DNA of 64,000 nucleotides from Lineus longissimus (taxonomy: Eukaryota; Nemertea; Pilidiophora; Heteronemertea; Lineidae), in the NCBI RefSeq assembly GCF_910592395.1, contig NC_088315.1:16167808-16231807 (forward strand). Reading direction: 5' to 3'. The notes under the pieces were generated by a model, which did not search any database, was not told where the DNA came from, and saw only the letters and a program-made list of their open reading frames with translations. A program made the translations under genes and the position numbers. This document shows positions 61,601 to 63,718 of the stretch, piece by piece. Numbering within the stretch: the first letter of the stretch is position 1; every line of letters starts with the position of its first letter.

Positions 61601-63718
61601 CACAGCATCATCACTTTTTTCGGGAAAATTTGGAAAAAAAAATCATGATTTTTACTGTTGGCCTGACTGCTAAGAAATTTGGAGGACAGGCATTGTATGG
61701 ACAATGCCATGGTAGGTTAACTCTTAATGTTGGATATAAGCGCATATCGCGATTTGCTATGAAAGTCTACATGAGTAAGTCAAGAATCGAAACTTCTACA
61801 TATTAAATCCAATCCATAATCAGTTTTAATAGTTACATGCACGTACATTACATTGCAAAACAAAACATCACAGAGCTGGGCTTCCATCCAAGCAGCGGGC
61901 TAGAGTGTCATCGCTGCGATAATTGTCATTGCTGTACCGTTTTTTTTCTCTTTTGGGGGGGGGGGCACACACATCCTCATGTACAGCATACTCGCGACTG
62001 TTAATAACGGGAAACAGTGGACTCACCTCGTCAATCTCTAAAACAAGTACATAGTCCTCTCCCTCTCTGGCAATGTCAATGAAGTAACGGCCACCATCCT
62101 TTAGGGTTGTCGGACCAAACGTCCACGCTGCACTCGGCTTTTCCTCTGACAGCACTTTGATCTCGACGACAGCTGTCTTACCATTGTTTTCGAACTTGAT
62201 GCTCGGTCTCTCCAGCTTTGGTGCTGCCTTCTGTGGTGCTGCGTTCGCTAGTTGTTTTAGCCTGAAATAAAGTTTGGATTATGTTAATGTTGATATTAAG
62301 TGCATCGTACACTAGTTTCTGTTTAATTTGTGTTTATTAAAGGGGCACTATGGGCAGGAGCTGAGGGGTCAAATTGGAGATATATGGATGACGTATATGC
62401 ACAGTTGGGTTGTGTTTTGAATTCAGTGAAATGCCCATTCACGTACAAGCACCAGTTGCGATATACTGCAATATAGGAGAGACCACTATTGGTAGCTTCA
62501 TGTATTTTAATCTGACCTATACACCAAGCTTAGCAAAATTGAATGCATGATTAATGCACTATGGCATAGTGTATAACTGCAATTATCTTTTCCTTGCCCA
62601 AGAAGATTGATTCGAACACCACCCCTTCAATTCACCAGACAATCTCCAGTTAATTAGAATCCAGTGGACAGATGACACTTGTTAGTGTTATGGTACCCAA
62701 CAAACAAACCCCGCAAGGGCCTCTCATTTCTGTAGTATATAAAGAATACTTACATATCAAGATTCAATGTAATATTAGCATTGGCTTCTCCGCTTGGATT
62801 CTTAGCTTGGAGTTTGTACGTTCCAGCATGGAATTTGTCAAAGTTCTGCAAGAAAAGGAAAATGATAAGACATCACATGATGTATGCAACAGATAGGAAT
62901 GTAAGGACAGCAACATGGCGATATTCGTTTTTTGGATTACAATGTGGTTTTGAAAAATTTACATGAAAATAAGTACAGTAGTGGAAGAAAAAGACGTTTT
63001 TTCAAATTATATTTTTTTGGGTATATTTCACATGAAAATGGCAGCATATTTCAAGCCCAATGTTTTAACCATGATCCATTCAATAAATAAGACGCGTGTC
63101 AGTTGAACATATTGAATGCTGGTATTTCTTCAGTGAATTTAAGGCTCCATAAATATTCAAGTGTCCCTTAATTAGGTAAGGCCAGGGTATCATAATTTTT
63201 TATTTTCACAGCATTTGAGCATCACACTATGAAAAACACCATCCCTGCAAACATGAAATGAATTGGACTTTCAGTAGCAGAAATGAATTTGGTCAGATTC
63301 TCCGGCCATCACCTTTATTGCCAAATTGACAAGCAGAATACTCAGACATTGGGTATGGTCTTTGAGAGGCTAATTATTTCCTCATCTGAAAGCGGACCAA
63401 AATTAGATGAATTATACTACATTGTATTGTCACTGACTGCTCATTAATAAGATCTGACCCTATTTGGCGAGATGGGTCACATATTGTTAACAGCATGACG
63501 ACTTACGATAACTTCTAGATTAAGTATATTCACGTCCCCTTCCACCCTTTCACTGGTCTTGAGGCTGGAAGTGGTCTTCAGCGGAGCTGTCCCTTTGAAC
63601 CAGGTGAATGTTGGTTTTGGGCTGCCAGTACAGCGGACCTCGGTGATAATGTTCTTCCCGTTTGCTTCCTGTCTGATTTGTGGTTTCTCGAAGACTGGAG
63701 CAGATCCCGCGGGTTTCG
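1520..63718 (-). CDS. Twitchin/projectin-like giant muscle protein gene, internal part (27 exons joined)
   Basis: This is one spliced gene read from the right edge to the left edge, open at both ends. I linked 27 exons by AG acceptors, GT donors and reading phase, and every junction keeps the frame. Together they encode about 939 residues: Ig (exons 1-2), Ig (3-4), Lys/Glu linker and Ig (5-6), a long charged linker (7-16), Ig (17-18) and a second long linker (19-27). The Ig domains have the I-set look, with a core Trp followed by Phe-Lys in three of the four and several core Cys replaced, as is usual for intracellular titin-family domains. Ig domains interrupted by a PEVK-like linker fit the N-terminal part of projectin/twitchin. 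No kinase or fibronectin III domain lies in the window, so titin, stretchin or another giant relative is possible. The family call is strong; the exact member is inferred. Confidence 0.88.
3638..3660. repeat. Perfect palindromic pair ATGACGTGT/ACACGTCAT
   Basis: 9-bp arms with a 5-bp spacer, each arm carrying TGACGTG, a half-match to a cAMP-response-type site. Function is unknown. Confidence 0.6.
5103..5145. mobile_element. MITE family B end fragment
   Basis: GGTCTTAGGTCGGTGAAACT matches the right terminal repeat of the 32.4 and 50.2-kb copies. No partner end was found nearby. A separate interior-like fragment (CATGATCATTAGACAAATTG, GATGGCATC) lies at about 5727-5805. Confidence 0.45.
7377..7416. 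repeat. Perfect 15-bp hairpin
   Basis: Arms ATCAAGAATGAATAA (7377-7391) and its complement (7402-7416) surround a 10-bp loop. The ATGAATAAAGA block is shared with the fold-back MITE at 22.6 kb. Confidence 0.75.
7577..7659 (-). CDS. Exon 26: RRLS phosphorylation-site exon
   Basis: The acceptor is CCCCCCACCTGTAG with an excellent pyrimidine tract, and the donor CGGAG|GTAAAG; the exon enters in phase 1 and leaves in phase 0. It encodes GKPMRRLSRAEKIPINIQEM followed by PGNESKPE. RRLS is the classic R-R-x-S consensus of cAMP-dependent protein kinase, with another Arg after the Ser. In molluscan catch muscle, PKA phosphorylation of twitchin linker sites releases catch (established knowledge). Whether this exon is such a site is an inference. 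Confidence 0.88.
9815..9997. mobile_element. Family C fold-back element
   Basis: The left arm has GGTTTAAGGAATTGATAC and GGGTGGAGC; the right arm has GCTCCACCC and GACCAGTGAGGTATAAATTT. The centre is GAAAACCAAGATCGAGGCGAGGTTTTG in two pairing halves (AAAACC/GGTTTT). Just outside lies GTGACGTAG near 9769, comparable to the TGACGTCA inside the 23-kb member. Confidence 0.6.
10915..11067. repeat. Tandem repeat, ~26-bp unit, about 6 copies
   Basis: The unit is like GAACTTTGGAAGTATAAATC followed by GGATA. It lies 140 bp beyond the exon 25 donor. Confidence 0.8.
11208..11266 (-). CDS. Exon 25: acidic exon with DFGTLKP motif
   Basis: The acceptor is CGTATTTAAAG and the donor CCAG|GTAATT; the exon enters in phase 2 and leaves in phase 1, closing the run of phase-2 exons. 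It encodes EDGKHSKEDDEELDFGTLKP. The DFGTLK core is a variant of the DFRAML motif in exon 19 (Arg to Gly), so it may be a weakened second copy of that site. Confidence 0.78.
11485..11610. mobile_element. Family C fold-back fragment
   Basis: A central hairpin CCAAAACC/GGTTTTGG (11501-11529) is followed by AGCTCCACCCTCGCGG and GGTATCAATTCCTTAAACCA, the same right-hand end as the 23-kb and 9.8-kb members. The left arm is not recognisable. Confidence 0.6.
12524..12770. mobile_element. MITE family B copy
   Basis: The ends GATAAATACTCTAGTTTCAC and the complement of CGGTAAATCTAGAGTAAATT pair imperfectly. The interior has CATGACGATCGGACAACTTG, matching the 39.1 and 50.2-kb copies. It is about 245 bp. 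Confidence 0.65.
14095..14800. repeat. Minisatellite, ~31-bp unit, interrupted
   Basis: The unit is like GGAACAAAACCCAGGTGATG followed by ATGCATTATCA. About ten copies run 14095-14480, and two to three more follow the insertion at 14737-14800. The hydrophobic minus-strand frames across it are repeat translation. Confidence 0.8.
14488..14724. mobile_element. MITE-like insertion splitting a minisatellite
   Basis: GC-richer sequence with imperfect inverted ends (AGCTGCAAATTCGGCC against GGCAGCCAAACGGCC) interrupts a 31-bp tandem array. It contains palindrome-like blocks: TTGGGCCAATATCGGGCC, GGGCCAACGTTGGGCCAAG. No target duplication could be fixed. Confidence 0.55.
14876..14929 (-). CDS. Exon 24: Pro-rich linker
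   Basis: The 54-nt symmetric exon (phase 2 to 2) has acceptor GGTCTTCCAG and donor CCAGA|GTAAGG. It encodes SPPPKLITQETAELKEIP. The opening SPPPKL parallels the PPKLKEP start of exon 23, so the two exons probably arose by duplication. Confidence 0.82.
15473..15489 (+). repeat. G17 homopolymer
   Basis: Seventeen consecutive G after an A-rich stretch, inside intron 23; the length is likely unreliable in any assembly. Confidence 0.9.
16085..16735 (-). repeat. Degenerate ~190-bp tandem repeat with exon-like core
   Basis: Four diverged units each contain on the minus strand a block like GGTGATCCTGAA...GGGTTGAAGCCAGTGTC followed by AGTGGTA, a donor-like site. In two units the core translates cleanly as EARFGLKPVSKNG or KAQFGFKPVSESG; others have stops or frame changes. 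The upstream side lacks pyrimidine tracts, so these do not look like working exons. They resemble the ELDFGTLKP segment of exon 25 and may be decayed duplicated exons. Confidence 0.55.
16860..16934 (-). CDS. Exon 23: PEVK exon
   Basis: The 75-nt symmetric exon (phase 2 to 2) has acceptor AATCTCTCAAG and donor CCAAG|GTAACC. It encodes PPKLKEPAKVEPPQKVVVKQ then PEKP: Pro, Lys, Val and Glu make up nearly all residues. At 25 codons it has about the length and composition of a titin PEVK module, so an extensible spring role is the natural inference. Confidence 0.88.
16935..18277 (-). other. Intron 22
   Basis: Nothing is recognised in this AT-rich intron. Confidence 0.5.
18278..18337 (-). CDS. Exon 22: highly charged linker
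   Basis: The 60-nt symmetric exon (phase 2 to 2) has acceptor CTCGTATTTCAG and donor AGAA|GTGAGT. It encodes SKSKVEKKDYKKGEREEKEK; 15 of these 20 residues are Lys, Glu, Asp or Arg, so it is probably disordered or a single charged helix. Confidence 0.8.
18338..19188 (-). other. Intron 21
   Basis: Nothing is recognised in this intron. Confidence 0.5.
19189..19272 (-). CDS. Exon 21: Lys/Glu/Ser linker
   Basis: The 84-nt symmetric exon (phase 2 to 2) has acceptor CCTACCATTTCAG. The preferred donor TTAG|GTGAGA keeps phase 2; an upstream GTACTG would leave phase 1 and break the chain. It encodes EGKGKKEDASKEPPAEESSS followed by KGNHGTV. The start EGKGKK continues the EGKG ending of exon 20, suggesting local duplication. 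Confidence 0.82.
19495..19940. repeat. Minisatellite, ~57-bp unit, 5 or more copies
   Basis: The unit contains CAACGGTACATTTGTCTTGT and ACAAGAGGTGTAGG; starts lie near 19503, 19550, 19603, 19660 and 19717, with a decayed unit near 19915. It is non-coding and close to exon 21. Confidence 0.85.
20609..20767. repeat. Three-copy ~58-bp tandem repeat
   Basis: The units share CTGACTTCAAATT-G-TTA-AG-CAGTCAAAT with substitutions; the third is truncated. Confidence 0.75.
20988..21202. mobile_element. MITE with 27-bp terminal inverted repeats and TTTAT duplication
   Basis: The left end CACGGTGGGTAAAGGTATTG (20988 on) and the complement of the right end CACGGTGGCGAAAGGTATCG (21202 back) pair over 27 bp with four mismatches. 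TTTAT lies immediately outside both ends, a credible 5-bp target duplication. The element is 215 bp, non-coding, superfamily not assigned. Confidence 0.75.
22587..22712. mobile_element. Fold-back MITE, 38-bp arms
   Basis: Arms 22587-22624 and 22675-22712 pair with three mismatches (GATATGAATAAAGACTAG shared), around a 50-bp loop. There is no coding capacity. A similar ATGAATAAAGA block forms the hairpin at 7377-7416. Confidence 0.75.
22745..23170. mobile_element. Fold-back element with perfect 39-bp arms (family C)
   Basis: Arms 23018-23056 and 23112-23150 are perfect inverted repeats of 39 bp (CGGTCATTGGTTGTATAATC and onward), with weaker pairing out to 23001 and 23168. The loop has its own hairpin GTCCAAAACCC/GGGTTTTGGAC. 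A diverged third copy of the arm lies at about 22745-22805. Between them are a perfect cAMP-response-type octamer TGACGTCA (22868-22875) and ATATGGCGG (22891), a YY1-like motif. Related ends (GGTAT-AATTCCTTAA) occur at 9.8 and 11.5 kb. Confidence 0.75.
23480..23509 (-). CDS. Exon 20: 30-nt microexon
   Basis: The symmetric exon (phase 2 to 2) has acceptor CTTGTATTTCAG and donor AAAGG|GTAAAC. It encodes SDDKEGGEGKG, a Gly/Asp/Lys hinge directly after the DFRAML exon. Confidence 0.75.
23510..24122 (-). other. Intron 19
   Basis: Nothing is recognised in this intron. Confidence 0.5.
24123..24168 (-). CDS. Exon 19: DFRAML motif exon
   Basis: The acceptor is GGTTTTTCAG and the donor CCAG|GTAGGA; the exon enters in phase 1 and leaves in phase 2. 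It encodes DPKDSGMDFRAMLKT directly after Ig domain D. DFRxxL repeats in smooth-muscle myosin light-chain kinase bind F-actin (established knowledge), and similar DFRxxL segments occur in twitchin/projectin linkers. An actin contact here is an inference. The exon also switches the linker from phase-1 to phase-2 exons. Confidence 0.88.
24169..24777 (-). other. Intron 18
   Basis: AT-rich; a short local duplication (GTACAGAATAC) lies near 24660-24705. There is no other content to report. Confidence 0.5.
24778..25020 (-). CDS. Exon 18: body of Ig domain D
   Basis: The 243-nt symmetric exon (phase 1 to 1) has acceptor TTTCTTGTTTGCAG and donor AAAG|GTATGT. It encodes KDIVLTVKVKGEPWPNIKWF, KGTRELKTDDQRMFVTDKKG, KINKSKISDEGKYQVVLEHD and FVYDACKFSLYVK. 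The core Trp is present, but both disulfide Cys positions are hydrophobic (Val). Together with exon 17 this is a complete intracellular I-set domain. Confidence 0.95.
25021..25739 (-). other. Intron 17
   Basis: The intron splits Ig domain D after its first strand. No repeat or other exon is recognised. Confidence 0.55.
25740..25805 (-). CDS. Exon 17: linker and A strand of Ig domain D
   Basis: The 66-nt symmetric exon (phase 1 to 1) has acceptor CCATCTATTTCAG and donor GAGG|GTAAGG. It encodes EGSGGKDGPCFVEKLKNTTA then TEG. A flexible Gly/Ser start leads to PCFVEKLKNTTATEG, the classical first strand of a twitchin-family Ig domain, completed by exon 18. Confidence 0.9.
25806..26556 (-). other. 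Intron 16
   Basis: The intron contains the short tandem repeat at 26.0-26.1 kb; nothing else is recognised. Confidence 0.55.
25995..26112. repeat. Short tandem repeat, ~27-31-bp unit, about 4 copies
   Basis: The unit is like CAAATACTTTTGCTTTTACAGGT, repeated with small changes inside intron 16. Confidence 0.75.
26557..26631 (-). CDS. Exon 16: acidic Tyr/Asp linker with RGS site
   Basis: The 75-nt symmetric exon (phase 1 to 1) has acceptor ATGATATAAAAG and donor GAAG|GTAAAT. It encodes DYNDDTGYDADVDHRLNRGS followed by IIVEE. The first half is strongly acidic with two Tyr. RLNRGS has Arg at -2 and -5 of Ser, a possible but weak basophilic kinase site. The acceptor is purine-interrupted, but the phase fits both neighbours. 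Confidence 0.72.
26632..29043 (-). other. Intron 15
   Basis: I see no mobile element with defined ends and no further exon in this AT-rich stretch. Confidence 0.5.
29044..29214 (-). CDS. Exon 15: Lys/Pro-rich linker ending acidic
   Basis: The donor is GCAG|GTAGCG (phase 1). The acceptor at 29214 (after CTGCCAATGAAG) gives phase 1 entry as exon 14 requires; a stronger-looking acceptor, TTTTCACAG, at 29245 leaves the frame open but enters in phase 0. The product runs GRPEKNQRDPKKKPAEEKD, then QPKKPALKKPPPKKVSNTM and IPEEDEDA. KP-rich runs with PPP and a switch to acid are PEVK-like. The choice of start is uncertain by 10 codons. Confidence 0.82.
30950..31017. repeat. Nested perfect hairpin
   Basis: 13-bp perfect arms GCAAATGAGAGAA (30950-30962) and its complement (31005-31017) enclose a loop that itself carries the 6-bp arms ATGCGA/TCGCAT (30972-30977 and 30984-30989). 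It is possibly a fold-back MITE remnant. Confidence 0.75.
31667..31690. repeat. Microsatellite (ATTCAA)4
   Basis: Four tandem ATTCAA units are followed by a T-rich stretch. Confidence 0.85.
32131..32147 (-). CDS. Exon 14: 17-nt microexon
   Basis: The acceptor CACTTTTAG and donor CGAAG|GTAAGT enclose 17 nt; the exon enters in phase 2 and leaves in phase 1. It encodes GLKVE with codons completed by its neighbours. The phases link exon 13 to exon 15 exactly. The 34-nt gap to exon 13 is near or below the usual minimum intron size, so the pair might instead be alternative donors or mutually exclusive; that is the main doubt. Confidence 0.5.
32182..32212 (-). CDS. Exon 13: 31-nt linker microexon
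   Basis: The acceptor is GCTGCTGATGTAG and the donor GGAAG|GTAAGT; the exon enters in phase 1 and leaves in phase 2. It encodes EELKIQAGVGR. It is separated from exon 14 by an intron of only 34 bp, unusually short for this gene, so exons 13 and 14 may act as one unit. Confidence 0.6.
32345..32566. mobile_element. MITE family B copy (interior inverted relative to the others)
   Basis: The left end AATATCACCGATATAAGACC and right end GGTCTTAGATAGGTGAAACT form imperfect inverted repeats. The interior reads CTATCAGACAATCTGGTG on the minus strand, related to the plus-strand interior of the 50.2-kb copy, so this member is in the opposite orientation. Confidence 0.6.
33077..33115 (-). CDS. Candidate 39-nt cassette exon
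   Basis: The acceptor CACAACTGATAG and donor GCAG|GTATGA enclose 39 nt, in phase 1 and out phase 1, encoding EEESLLCRMAHGAG. It fits the frame between exons 12 and 13 and could be an alternatively used cassette. Against it, the acceptor has a poor pyrimidine tract and the composition is unlike the neighbouring linkers. Not counted among the 27. Confidence 0.35.
34419..34505 (-). CDS. Exon 12: PEVK-like linker
   Basis: The 87-nt symmetric exon (phase 1 to 1) has acceptor GTCCCTTCTAG and donor GAAG|GTAAGG. It encodes APSGPDVPQIIEPEIQPAKV followed by KGAKEAPTE. Pro, Glu, Val and Lys dominate, the defining PEVK composition. Confidence 0.85.
34506..36920 (-). other. Intron 11
   Basis: The intron contains the pogo-like MITE at 34.6 kb. 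Near 35744 there is TTAACCCTTTAGCGCC, which looks like a single piggyBac-type terminus without a visible partner. Nothing else is recognised. Confidence 0.5.
34582..34759. mobile_element. pogo/Tc1-mariner-like MITE
   Basis: A 178-bp element starts CAGTAGAACCTC and ends in its near-complement GAGGTTCCACTG, flanked by TA on both sides (34580-34581 and 34760-34761). TA duplication and CAGT termini are typical of pogo-type Tc1/mariner derived MITEs. The interior repeats TGTCCTTAATA(G/A). There is no coding capacity. Confidence 0.8.
36921..36942 (-). CDS. Exon 11: 22-nt microexon
   Basis: The acceptor is TTCAATTACAG and the donor TCAG|GTAGGT; the exon enters in phase 0 and leaves in phase 1. It encodes FSRQEES. 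Its asymmetric phase is exactly what is needed to connect exon 10 (leaving phase 0) to exon 12 (entering phase 1), which is the main support for so short an exon. Confidence 0.7.
37376..37790. repeat. Minisatellite, ~60-bp unit, 7 copies
   Basis: Diverged units begin GATTGCTGTTG and carry GGTGTAAATGACTGATCAGAA; starts lie near 37376, 37434, 37493, 37560, 37619, 37682 and 37742. It lies in intron 10. Confidence 0.85.
38455..38640. repeat. Dispersed repeat family E, copy 1
   Basis: GAGGGGATCGTTTTC near 38520 and CAAAAGGCTTGTAA near 38602 match 50455-50700 in order. It lies in intron 10; no termini are defined. Confidence 0.5.
39111..39335. mobile_element. MITE family B copy
   Basis: The ends TACTTTAGTTTCACCAATCT (left) and TATCGGTGAAAGTAGAGAAT (right) are inverted relative to one another, and the interior has CATGACCATCGGGCACTTG, as in the 50.2-kb copy. 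The length of about 225 bp agrees with the other members. Confidence 0.6.
39549..39667 (-). CDS. Exon 10: basic then acidic linker with KDPKD motif
   Basis: The donor is CCTGAG|GTAAGT (phase 0). The preferred acceptor TTTCTCCCAAG gives phase 1 entry and VVFKDPKDRLKGIPRKKKQ, then EEKEKDALSNIEVEDTILPE. An alternative acceptor 9 bases further (TTCAAG) would start at Asp with a phase-0 entry, which exon 9 does not provide. The FKDPKD opening resembles the start of exon 19 (DPKDSGMDFR), which follows an Ig domain directly. Confidence 0.8.
40143..40345. repeat. Dispersed repeat family D, copy 1
   Basis: AAAGGGGGACTATAGACAGG at the start and GGAGAGACCCCTATT further in match the copy at 62338-62560 in order and spacing. 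The copies are diverged, hence old. Confidence 0.55.
43760..44740. repeat. 981-bp tandem duplication, copy 1
   Basis: The copy starts at AGAGTTTCAGATTTTGATCC and ends at GGTACTAATAAAGT. It lies wholly within intron 9 and includes no confirmed exon. Confidence 0.95.
44762..45742. repeat. 981-bp tandem duplication, copy 2
   Basis: The copy matches 43760-44740 at a constant offset of 1002 bp. By reading I found no difference between copies, including an identical 180-codon minus-strand open frame. A 21-bp spacer (44741-44761) separates the copies and contains TTCAGATTTT, which is also found at the start of each copy. The frame is low-complexity hydrophobic intron translation, not a recognised protein. 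Confidence 0.95.
46184..46218. repeat. Microsatellite (GTTATAT)5
   Basis: Five tandem 7-bp units, the last ending in C, lie 70 bp past the exon 9 donor. Confidence 0.9.
46288..46326 (-). CDS. Exon 9: 39-nt PEVK-like linker microexon
   Basis: The symmetric exon (phase 1 to 1) has acceptor TTTTGCTACCAG and donor GGAG|GTGAGT. It encodes EYEAKPKDAPKKG, a Lys/Pro/Asp segment typical of spring linkers. Confidence 0.78.
46327..49188 (-). other. Intron 8
   Basis: Near the exon 8 side (49090-49170) a roughly 29-bp unit, GGT-AACAG(T/C)AG, repeats about three times beside the conserved ATGATACAGTGGTTT block. A plus-strand open frame of 112 codons at 47745-48083 resembles nothing I know and is probably chance. 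Confidence 0.5.
49189..49221 (-). CDS. Exon 8: 33-nt acidic linker microexon
   Basis: The symmetric exon (phase 1 to 1) has acceptor CTTTCTCTAG and donor GACG|GTGAGTGAG. It encodes VGEEISTETSD, rich in Ser, Thr and Glu. The first codon is completed by exon 7. Confidence 0.75.
50194..50408. mobile_element. MITE family B copy
   Basis: Imperfect terminal inverted repeats (AACTCTTATTTCACTGATGT at the left, TTTTAGGTCGGTGAATCTGG at the right) enclose about 215 bp with the interior blocks ATTATCGGACATCTTGGTGT and GTTGAATGGCATC. The same ends and interior recur at 12.5, 32.4 and 39.1 kb. No target duplication could be fixed. Confidence 0.65.
50455..50700. repeat. Dispersed repeat family E, copy 2
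   Basis: TATGAAAAGAGGGGATCGTTTTC near 50550 in shorter blocks (GAGGGGATCGTTTTC) and CAAAAGGCTTATAA near 50670 match a segment at about 38455-38640 in order and orientation. The family is unknown to me and shows no coding potential. Confidence 0.5.
51970..52620. repeat. Intron segment paralogous to 56500-57110
   Basis: It contains AAGGAATTACAACCCAAAAA near 52060 and ATGATACAGTGGTTT at 52607, matching the blocks near 56650 and 57096. It directly follows the exon 7 donor on the gene strand, so the copied unit included the exon border. Confidence 0.55.
52658..52708 (-). CDS. Exon 7: basic linker
   Basis: The 51-nt symmetric exon (phase 1 to 1) has acceptor TTGTTCTCTTAG and donor GACG|GTAAGT. 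It encodes AKLKGKKRERKEEPEGD: a strongly basic stretch turning acidic. Being symmetric, it can be skipped without loss of frame. Confidence 0.8.
53505..54841. mobile_element. piggyBac-like non-autonomous element
   Basis: Perfect 14-bp terminal inverted repeats, AACCCTTTCCAGAC (53505-53518) and its complement (54828-54841), are flanked on both sides by TTAA (53501-53504 and 54842-54845). TTAA target duplication with a CCC-containing terminus is the signature of the piggyBac superfamily. The 1.34-kb interior is richer in CpG than the surroundings and has subterminal hairpins (ATCCCGT/ACGGGAT near 53521; CCGTGATCAG/CTGATCACGG near 53880). I see no transposase frame, so it must be mobilised in trans or be dead. 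Confidence 0.75.
55134..55445. repeat. Minisatellite, ~62-bp unit, 5 copies
   Basis: The unit starts TGTGTTCTATCATACGTGCA and includes AGTCACACATGTG; starts lie near 55134, 55196, 55257, 55317 and 55380. The array is open in more than one frame on both strands, which reflects the repeat and not coding. It lies in intron 6. Confidence 0.85.
56500..57110. repeat. Intron segment paralogous to 51970-52620
   Basis: The blocks AAGGAATTACAGCCCAAAAA (near 56650) and ATGATACAGTGGTTT (57096) recur in the same order and at comparable spacing near 52060 and 52607, next to exon 7. The motif ATGATACAGTGGTTT also recurs at 49094, downstream of exon 8. This indicates that exon-plus-intron units were duplicated serially. 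Edges are approximate. Confidence 0.55.
57151..57156 (-). CDS. Candidate 6-nt microexon (CAGCAC)
   Basis: The acceptor TTTCAAATATAG and the strong donor GTAAGT enclose six bases. Phase 1 in and phase 1 out would add Ala-Pro-like residues between exons 6 and 7 without changing the frame. The intron sequence beside the donor is clearly related to the sequence just downstream of exon 7 (shared AAACCACTGTATCAT and GGTGG-CAATACT blocks), so this may be a duplicated exon reduced to a remnant. It could equally be a dead exon. Not counted among the 27. Confidence 0.3.
57985..58276 (-). mobile_element. tRNA-derived SINE (probable)
   Basis: On the minus strand there is a polymerase III A-box-like GTGGTTAGAGTGCC (58247-58260) and a B-box-like GGTTGTGGGTCCAAC (58216-58230). 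They are followed by CCTTGAGCAAGGAACA and CACCAAGGAGTAAATGG, blocks I recognise as common in SINE-like repeats of marine invertebrates. The tail has several GCGCTTCGCTT-like copies. The A-B spacing is shorter than in an intact tRNA, so the head is probably degenerate. No clear target duplication was found; the boundaries are approximate. Confidence 0.65.
59173..59256. repeat. Short inverted repeat, possible fold-back MITE
   Basis: Imperfect arms of about 21-24 bp lie at 59173-59196 and 59236-59256 (GGACTGATTCCACTA against GGACTAATTCCACTA), around a 39-bp loop. No flanking duplication was identified. It sits in intron 6. Confidence 0.6.
59673..59916 (-). CDS. Exon 6: body of Ig domain C
   Basis: The acceptor is TTGTTTGCTTCAG and the donor AAAG|GTAAG; the exon enters in phase 0 and leaves in phase 1. 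It encodes a full I-set body: TVEDGNEADFEVKLTG, the core Trp in VSWFKSRKPI, YADGVANLHIDEIFPEDKG, and TIECEAVNQYGKA with the second Cys, ending CVLDVK. The first core Cys is Val. The match to twitchin/titin style Ig domains is very clear. Confidence 0.95.
59917..60619 (-). other. Intron 5
   Basis: The intron separates the A strand of Ig domain C from the rest of the domain. I see no exon or convincing repeat; the open frames on both strands are short and unlike known proteins. Confidence 0.55.
60620..60981 (-). CDS. Exon 5: Lys/Glu-rich linker with KPEEKK repeats and start of Ig domain C
   Basis: The exon enters in phase 1 after CCTTTTTAG, forming a Glu codon, and leaves in phase 0 at AAAG|GTAGG. 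Almost all of the roughly 120 residues are Lys, Glu, Pro or Asp: a basic/acidic block, an acidic Glu-rich block, then six near-identical EEKKKP-type repeats and a second Lys/Glu block. The last residues, EPPKFTQKLKAK, are the A strand of the next Ig domain. The composition resembles PEVK-type spring segments of titin, projectin and twitchin. The overlapping plus-strand frame is an antisense shadow rich in Ser and Phe. Confidence 0.92.
60721..60826 (-). repeat. 18-bp coding tandem repeat (KPEEKK)
   Basis: About six copies of an 18-bp unit encode EEKKKP. One copy is 15 bp (EEKKP), and the last two copies carry a synonymous change. Because the unit is a multiple of three, copy-number change preserves the frame; the linker length could vary between alleles. 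Confidence 0.9.
61274..61361 (-). CDS. Exon 4: second half of Ig domain B
   Basis: The acceptor is TACTTTCCAG and the donor G|GTAAGT; the exon enters in phase 0 and leaves in phase 1. It encodes NKDSGAYKCVVKNSGGEAVA, a canonical D-x-G-x-Y-x-C motif with the second core Cys kept, then the G strand INLNIA. It matches exon 2 in domain position and in splitting, which suggests that the two Ig units duplicated together. Confidence 0.92.
61362..62026 (-). other. Intron 3
   Basis: This phase-0 intron splits Ig domain B at the position equivalent to the split in domain A. It contains the G11 run; nothing else is recognised. Confidence 0.6.
61955..61965 (+). repeat. G11 homopolymer in intron 3
   Basis: Eleven consecutive G follow a T-rich stretch, just downstream of the exon 3 donor on the gene strand. 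It is simple sequence, prone to length error and polymorphism. Confidence 0.9.
62027..62261 (-). CDS. Exon 3: linker and first half of Ig domain B
   Basis: The exon enters in phase 2 after TTTATTTCAG, forming a Met codon across the junction, and leaves in phase 0 at GAG|GTGAGT. It begins with an Ala/Gln/Lys linker (LKQLANAAPQKAAPKLERP) and continues with an I-set domain: SIKFENNGKTAVVEIKV, then AAWTFG with the core Trp. The first core Cys position is not Cys. The strands ending in YVLVLEIDE are typical E/F region sequence. Confidence 0.9.
62262..62753 (-). other. Intron 2, with a copy of dispersed repeat family D
   Basis: The intron is largely occupied by a dispersed repeat at about 62338-62560 (listed separately). 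No exon is seen in the remainder. Confidence 0.6.
62338..62560. repeat. Dispersed repeat family D, copy 2
   Basis: The sequence opens with AAGGGGCACTATGGGCAGG and contains GGAGAGACCACTATT. Both blocks, in the same order and spacing, recur at about 40143-40345. The two copies are diverged (roughly three quarters alike by eye). I found no terminal inverted repeats or coding potential. It is probably an old non-autonomous element. Confidence 0.55.
62754..62845 (-). CDS. Exon 2: second half of Ig domain A
   Basis: The acceptor is TTTTCTTGCAG and the donor AT|GTAAGT; the exon enters in phase 0 and leaves in phase 2. It supplies the F and G strands: FHAGTYKLQAKNPSGEANAN. The Y-x-C motif of Ig folds reads Y-K-L here, so the second core Cys is replaced by Leu and no disulfide can form. 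That is common in cytoplasmic I-set domains. Confidence 0.9.
62846..63506 (-). other. Intron 1
   Basis: This phase-0 intron splits Ig domain A. It is AT-rich, and I see no additional exon or clear repeat in it. Confidence 0.6.
63507..63718 (-). CDS. Exon 1: first half of Ig domain A
   Basis: The exon enters in phase 1 after TTTTAG and leaves in phase 0 at ATC|GTAAG. It starts with a short linker (AKPAGSAPVFEKPQIRQ) and gives the A to D strands of an I-set domain. The first core Cys (VRCTGSPKP) and the core Trp (FTWFKG) are both present. The PVFEKP opening followed by SPKPTFTWFKG is typical of twitchin/titin family Ig domains. The fold is completed by exon 2. Confidence 0.9.
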
